In this document: in pieces, positions 8,241-12,621 of the stretch
Position numbering within the stretch: position 1 is the first letter of the stretch
Layout of the letters: every line of letters begins with the position of its first letter
Source: Onchocerca volvulus
Lineage: Eukaryota > Nematoda > Chromadorea > Rhabditida > Onchocercidae
DNA: 12,621 nucleotides
Direction: 5' to 3'
Assembly (NCBI GenBank): GCA_000499405.2
Contig: HG738195.1
Location: forward strand, 1 to 12,621
Made by a program: the position numbers and the translations under genes
Notes under the pieces: model-generated
Databases searched by the model: none
What the model was told of the DNA's origin: nothing
What the model saw: only the letters and a program-made list of their open reading frames with translations

Positions 8241-8363
8241 GGAAATAAATACTGGCAGATCCAATGTTTGTAAAATTCGATATTGCCGAAATTTGCAGGG
8301 ATCTGAATATTGTGAGGAATGCTTGGTCTTCTACATAAAAAATTTGAAACCGGCTACGCGTGT

Positions 8364-8545
8364 ATTCGAATGCAAATAATATGAAAATAAATTCGAATGC
8401 AATGTTGCATGAAAATTTCGGATCAATCGGTGTCCACTCACTCTTACCTGTCACAGGTATGAAAGATGAAAAAAAAGCAGATATATCTAGGTAAAAATAC
8501 GTCCCAATTTCAATGCAACGTTGTGTCAAAATTTGAATGCAATCG
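8364..8545. repeat. Cluster of four TTxGAATGCAA-type motifs
   Basis: Four diverged copies of ATT(C/T)(G)AATGCAA occur at 8364-8377, 8391-8404, 8506-8520 and 8531-8545. The first contains ATGCAAAT, the octamer recognised by POU-domain factors. The motifs lie just upstream of the serpin-like exon 8253-8330. They may be regulatory sites or simply short duplications. Confidence 0.4.
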
Positions 8546-8559
8546 TTGAAAAGATTGCA

Positions 8560-9190
8560 AAGTTACGTGCCAAATAACAGCGATTTATACACTTTTTTTT
8601 TTTTATGGATAACACATTATTTATAGATGAATTACTGCTGGTATGAAAATCGTTCAATTTCCAATCATTTATTTCCAGTTTTAATTTAAATATTATAAAA
8701 TTAATAGGTTGATAATTTGTAGACTTTTTTTTATCGTTGTATCAATTTCATTACTTTACAAAAGCAATCGGAAATTTAAATATGCAAAAATATTTATTAA
8801 TTCAAATTGAAAAAAAAGGCATTCAGTAAATTCAAATAAAAAATGAAATTATAAGTGTCTTTTTTCAAAACAAATTCAAGTTTAATTTGCTTTAATGATT
8901 GATATCTGCAATTGAAGTGACATTAAAAATGAAAAGAAATGCGATAATGCAGAATTAAACAATAATGCTTTGCAAAGTTATTTGTACAGTAGATATTTCG
9001 AAGGTAAAATTACTCGTACAAATTATTAAAATTCAAATTTTTATTAATTTTATTACCTTAAGTCTATGCAGATTCTTAAAATTTATGAAAAATTATTCAC
9101 ATATGATAAACTATCTGTGAAATTGTTTACTATGGAAAGAAATTGCTGGCCATTTTTAAAAAATAGAAGTAGATATCAATAAATGACCTG
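8560..9190. other. No gene supported
   Basis: AT-rich DNA. One minus-strand stretch after a TTCAATTGCAG acceptor (about 8915) is open for roughly 34 codons down to about 8810 and could be an N-terminal exon of the serpin-like gene, but no serpin landmark in it is clear enough to call. Confidence 0.35.
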
Positions 9191-9192
9191 TT

Positions 9193-9240
9193 TTAGTTTT
9201 CGCATTCTTTTTCGCTCAGTTCTTCCAGAATCCGTACGAC
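9193..9240 (-). CDS. Orphan terminal exon candidate
   Basis: A good acceptor (AATTCTTTGCAG) is followed on the minus strand by 15 open codons ending in TAA (VVRILEELSEKECEN). It lies about 230 bases downstream of the cytidine deaminase stop and beyond that gene's likely poly(A) signal. In another phase the same exon reads on as a basic tail (RTDSGRTERKRMRKLKQ) to a TGA at about 9174. No upstream partner exon is secure. A short candidate lies near 9350-9371, after TTTTTTCAG. It may be the end of an unrelated gene or an alternative 3' exon of the deaminase. Confidence 0.3.
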   Translation of the reverse strand, partial: VVRILEELSEKECEN

Positions 9241-9421
9241 CTGCAAAGAATTTTCGATGATATATACTACTAAAACTACGATAATATATTACTATCTGAA
9301 ATTATTTCATTGTTTGTTAATGAAACTGCAGAATTAATCAATACGTTTTAATGAATTGGCAACATTCTGAAAAAATATGTGTTTGCAACTATGCTATAGA
9401 AAGTTTTCAATTGATAATCAG

Positions 9422-9427
9422 TTTATT
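9422..9427 (-). terminator. Poly(A) signal AATAAA of the cytidine deaminase gene
   Basis: AATAAA on the minus strand, about 40 bases downstream of the cytidine deaminase stop codon, the usual place for a short nematode 3' untranslated region. Confidence 0.5.
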
Positions 9428-9466
9428 TGTTAAATATTTAAATGAGACAAAGAACAACAGTCATAC

Positions 9467-10222
9467 TTAATGCTTCAAATCCTTTGATGTAAAAGACATT
9501 GGCAGCAACTGTGAGAGTTGCATTTCTAATCGTTTATCGGATGTTGAAGATGTCATTATTACCTGGAAAATATAATTAATCAGTAAATAAAAATGCTTTT
9601 TAACTTTTCATTAGAAATACATCAACTCTTTAAGAATTGATAATATCATATTTGGTTATACTATGTAAGCATAACATTTTGTTGGATTATTTAACGAAAG
9701 GAATTGTGTAATTTGAATTTGAATGTGAAAAAAGAGAAAGAACTGATACCTTCATATCACCAAATTCAATTAGAAATTGTCGACAAAAACCACAAGGAGA
9801 AATGGGCTCAGCTGGTGCTGCGCAAACTGCAACTGCTTCGAATTCTCGATATCCTTCCGCTACGGCTCGAACTACTGCACTTCGTTCCGCACATATCGTT
9901 CCACCATATGATGCATTTTCTACATTTCCTGTAATCTTTCCAGTAAATTAGAGAGATAAGAATTATCATTATCATTCCAGTAAAAATAGTGGATTTGACT
10001 GGAATAATGAGGAATTTAACTGCAAATAAATCAATAAGATTACATCGCCATAATTCATCTTGTTTAAGGATTTCTGAAGAGAAGAAAATAAATACCTCCT
10101 GTTATCACTTTGCCATCTTTGGTTAACAAAGCAGCGCCTACAGCAAAATTGCTATAGGGACAGTAGGCTCGATTCATGGCAAGTTGAGCCGCATTAGCTA
10201 AGGCATCGATATTGATACTCAT
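9467..10222 (-). CDS. CDA: Cytidine deaminase, complete, three exons
   Basis: Converts cytidine and deoxycytidine to uridine and deoxyuridine in pyrimidine salvage; a zinc enzyme, normally a soluble homotetramer. Exons are 10096-10222, 9750-9928 and 9467-9562, with GT...AG introns of 167 and 187 bases, giving 133 residues, the usual size of the short tetrameric class. Visible motifs: AYCPYSNFAVGAAL (19-32), the nucleoside-binding NVENASYG (44-51), CAER with zinc ligand Cys55 and catalytic Glu57, and SPCGFCRQ with zinc ligands Cys88 and Cys91. The C-terminus LLPMSFTSKDLKH matches the family ending LLP-SF---DL. All phases agree and no key residue is missing. An ACAG lies two bases before the ATG and could serve as a trans-splice acceptor, giving a minimal 5' leader. 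A G-rich tract lies about 285 bases upstream. Confidence 0.97.
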
Positions 10223-10259
10223 CTCTGTAATTTACATATTTATTTCCCAAAGAAAGGCA

Positions 10260-11520
10260 AGGAATTGTTTTTCACCACTTCTATTAGATAAAATATTCAA
10301 TTTAAGTTCTTTTTGTTCTGAAATTTAATTACTTTAATTTTCGAGAGCGAAATTTACCATTAAATATTACCGCAACTGTTAATATCGTTATCACTACATT
10401 CTTAATATTCTTATCATTATTTCTATTTATATAATCAGTACTATGATATTACTACCCTTCTTTTTATACGACAGTCATCTAAACATATGAAATTGAACGA
10501 CTGCGATGGAGGGGGAAGGGGGGAGGGGTGGAGAACAGTAAAATGATCGTCCGCTTCACAATGACAAGTAGAAATAACAGTAAAAAGAAATATAAAGAGC
10601 ATAAGTGAAATGCAAAAAAAGAAAAATTTTATTGAAAAAAAATTTTTAGAACTAGTTGGACTGTCGAAAATAAAAAGGAACGATAAATGATGATAAGGAA
10701 TGATTGCTTGATTACTGATCAGAAATTACATTTGTTAGATTGATTAGTGTTTACATGCAACTGGCCAAATTATTACAAACAAAATTTGTGTTTTTTGGTT
10801 TTGTAGCAACAAATTTTTTTTTTTTTTTTTGTGAGTTTTTGATGTTTTTCTTCTTGATTATTAGAAGCAGTCAACCTAAAAATCTTTTGATCGAAAATTA
10901 AAAATAATTAAAAAAAAAATAAAATGAAACTAACAAAAATATTATAAATATTATATTACCAACAAAAAAACTAGAACTAAAGCATAATGGTAAGTTTATG
11001 GCTTTTTTCAGTTTTATGAATACTTTGTATCATACCATTTCATTCTTACGTTCATTTTTCAAAAATCATTACGAAGTTCGTTTCAAAAATTCCAGAATTA
11101 ACTAATCCAATAATGTTTTAATTCTCAACCGTAAAATTTAACAATTTCGGAAGTTTAGAATTCTTGTACAATATATGAAGATAAGTATTTTAATGCTTTT
11201 AATTTGGTTCGGAAATTATTGTCCAATAGCATATGTACCGATAATAATAGTAATGCTTGAAAAATGAGCAAAATTATCGATAAGTTTTCATCCTATTGAA
11301 TTGAAATTGAATAGAATAAAACTGTTAAATGGAAAAAATGTTTAAAATACGAAAGACGTACCAAATATCCATAGAGTTAGTACTTTTCTATGTACCTAAA
11401 AAAATATTGAAAATCAAATTAATTAGAGACAATATTATTCGAATAATAATAGATGAATAATTCCATTAATTTGATGAAATATAGCGATTGCTAATTGTAA
11501 CGAAAAAAGGTTAAGGAAAG
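10260..11520. other. Upstream region of the deaminase; otherwise no gene supported
   Basis: AT-rich DNA with many short A and T runs (for example T18 at 10813-10830) and no convincing exon on either strand. The first few hundred bases would hold the cytidine deaminase promoter. The G-rich tract at 10508-10531 is the only sharply different element. Confidence 0.5.
10508..10531 (+). promoter_or_regulatory. G-rich homopurine tract upstream of the deaminase
   Basis: GGAGGGGGAAGGGGGGAGGG continues to GTGG: G runs of 2, 5, 6, 4 and 2 within 24 bases, in DNA that is otherwise about 70 percent AT. It could form a G-quadruplex (two-tetrad, or between strands) or triplex DNA. It lies about 285 bases upstream of the deaminase ATG, with the C-rich strand on the deaminase coding strand. 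A regulatory role is inferred only from position. Confidence 0.35.
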
Positions 11521-11798
11521 GAATCGAAAAATATGAAATTAGTAACTGCAAATCACGCATCATTACGCATCATTGGTTCCTAGGATCTGGAAGAATTAGT
11601 AAGAAAAAGTGAAATGATTTATTTCAATCACAATTAGGGTAGACTGTTGAATAAAAGTGAAGGAATTAAGAGATTATATTAATTTAAGGAAGAAACGAAT
11701 GATGATTCAGTTTTGGATCATCTTATCAATAAGATAAACAATGCATGAATAGCGGGACGACAAATCGATGATATATATATTAAAAAAAAAAATTTCAG

Positions 11799-12254
11799 AA
11801 TATTTGGAATATAAACATTGACAAGCGATGCTTAACGCAGAATATTTCAGATATTAATGTGGTTGAAAAAAGAATAACCAGTTTTATCGATATTATCATA
11901 ATGGATGATAACTGAAAAGAAATCGACAAATATTAAGTACCAGAATATGAGATGAAGAATCTGACAATTATAGTAGACGTCCAGTTGTAATGGAAGCACT
12001 TAATGGATTCAAACGGCAAAAAAAAAATTGAGGAATTTATCAGATAGTAAGAATGAATACAATTATAATTCCTCTGGAGCTTTCCCTTCAAATTTTTGGT
12101 GCAAAACTAAGGCAGCGAAGTTTCAGAGTTTGTTCTGAAGTATTTGATGAAACATACAAATGATATCCTTTTTTATGGTAATAATAATCATCGCAATAAT
12201 ATGTAGTTAAAAATAAATTATAAATTTCAAATTTCAGATTTCAATGCAGCATAA
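11799..12254 (+). other. Weak plus-strand exon candidates, frame broken at an A10 tract
   Basis: Several plus-strand pieces look exon-like. At 11799-11915, after an AATTTCAG acceptor, 38 codons are open (ending SFIDIIIMDDN). At 11951-12046 an open stretch reads SRRPVVMEALNGFKRQKK and then hits TGA just after ten A residues (12018-12027); it ends at a GTAAGA donor. Segment 12127-12177 sits between TTTCAG and GTAATA and reads FVLKYLMKHTNDILFY. From 12238 a few codons lead to TAA at 12252. With one more A in the tract, 11951-12046 would join 12127-12177 in phase. No family is recognised. This may be a decayed gene, or chance. Confidence 0.2.
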
Positions 12255-12336
12255 TACGATGGAGATAAAATGAAACACAAGAAGTTTTTCTTCTAAAGTA
12301 CTTTTCTTAGCTTTTTAATTATATTTCATGATAAAT

Positions 12337-12495
12337 CTCAGCATTAATGTCTTCCTTCTTCACAAATGCAATAAAATTTTCAGTTGGAAAAAGTGAAGAG
12401 ATTGACTTTCCTGATAAATAGAAAAGTCAATCTCTTCACTTTTTCTAACTGAAAATTTTATTGCATTTGTGAAGAAGGAAGGGATTAATGCTGAG
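12337..12495. repeat. Long inverted repeat (75-base arms, 9-base spacer)
   Basis: Arm 12337-12411 and arm 12421-12495 are reverse complements with only about four mismatches, separated by TGATAAATA. Each arm contains a splice-acceptor-like ATAAAATTTTCAG. The arms are about 30 percent GC and contain no recognised transposon ends. It would fold into a stable hairpin of about 75 base pairs in single-stranded DNA or RNA. Confidence 0.95.
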
Positions 12496-12600
12496 ATGAT
12501 GGTTAAGTATAATAATCAAACAAAATAATTAGATGAGGCACAATTTATGAATTTTGCTAAAATGGAAATGATCTATCTATAAGATTATCAACTTATCATA

Positions 12601-12619
12601 TTTTTTTTTTTTTTTTTCA
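12601..12619 (+). repeat. Poly(T) tract at the window edge
   Basis: A run of 17 T residues followed by CAAG ends the window. In the plus direction it resembles a polypyrimidine tract with a weak acceptor, so an exon might begin just outside. Confidence 0.5.
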
Positions 12620-12621
12620 AG

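Larger units (their letters stand above)
6055..8330 (-). pseudogene. Serpin-like gene, probably decayed
   Basis: Several minus-strand segments match serpin landmarks in the correct order. Exon 8253-8330 ends QYRILQTLDLP, like the serpin LQVLDLPY strand. Exon 6722-6901 opens HNPNGLSMNIII (serpin YKGN-LSM-IIL), then TDFELRQP, IFDKFPNF and ILELIHPA (serpin HKA). Segment 6212-6352 carries VFTIEDEKT at the reactive-loop hinge position and EHPFIFIL, close to the serpin signature DHPFLFFI. Exon 6055-6152 begins SSPIFANRF, like the terminal PLFxGRF. The junction of the first two exons is in phase and gives the expected spacing. Faults: about 30 residues between LSM and the DFEL strand are missing; the joins into the hinge segment and across the 59-base intron at 6153-6211 are each off by one base; the hinge lacks the EEGT-AAAA pattern of inhibitors; and no N-terminal half was found. 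An unspliced 105-codon frame (6051-6368) also covers the last part. Confidence 0.55.

Noticed and set aside
8410..8450. Serpin WxxPFDP-like segment (KSEWTPIDPK) on the minus strand
   Set aside because: The match is short and no donor allows it to join exon 8253-8330 in phase, so it was left out of the serpin model.
9704..9934. Plus-strand 76-codon frame
   Set aside because: Antisense shadow of cytidine deaminase exon 2.
11521..11798. Plus-strand frame with four in-frame stops that reads like degraded protein
   Set aside because: The stop density is only modestly below that expected for such AT-rich DNA, and no family motif was seen.
1..12621. CRISPR array, prokaryotic operon, rRNA or tRNA genes
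   Set aside because: No regularly spaced identical repeats, no ribosome-binding-site-led gene series, and no tRNA or rRNA landmarks were seen.

Overview
This is eukaryotic DNA, very AT-rich, with small exons, GT...AG introns (several only 59 bases long) and T-rich TTTCAG-type acceptors. Together with a near-exact copy of the nematode spliced leader SL1 at 1538-1559, this points to a nematode. A filarial-type (clade III) genome fits the composition, but the species cannot be fixed from the sequence. The only gene recognised with near certainty is a complete three-exon cytidine deaminase on the minus strand (9467-10222). No rRNA, tRNA, CRISPR or bacterial-type operon was seen.

Layout, left to right. 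1-1400: low-complexity DNA carrying four to five diverged copies of a GC-rich repeat of about 150-220 bases, each with a hairpin and most with a long T run, separated by AAT/ATA microsatellites. 1334-1751: the SL1-like 22-mer inside a locally GC-richer segment with two overlapping plus-strand open stretches. 2259-2553: a pair of phase-compatible putative minus-strand exons of unknown function. 2702-3449 and 4219-about 5010: an old tandem duplication of a four-exon minus-strand gene for a small secreted protein. The left copy can be read as a 152-residue protein; the right copy keeps exons 2-4 in phase but has lost its start. 6055-8330: pieces on the minus strand that match serpin landmarks in the correct N-to-C order, but with a missing block and two one-base phase faults, so probably a decayed serpin. 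9193-10222: a short orphan exon, then the cytidine deaminase and its G-rich upstream region. 10260-11798: no gene supported. 11799-12254: weak plus-strand exon candidates containing an A10 tract. 12337-12495: a nearly perfect 75-base inverted repeat with a 9-base spacer.

Nearly all recognisable genes lie on the minus strand. The cytidine deaminase is a pyrimidine-salvage enzyme. The secreted pair and the serpin relic, if they were once active, belong to classes that nematodes release or use extracellularly. Nothing shows that these genes act in one pathway. The most unusual features are the SL1-like element with a preserved stem pair, the diverged secreted-protein duplication, the long hairpin at the right end and the hairpin-plus-T-run repeats at the left end.
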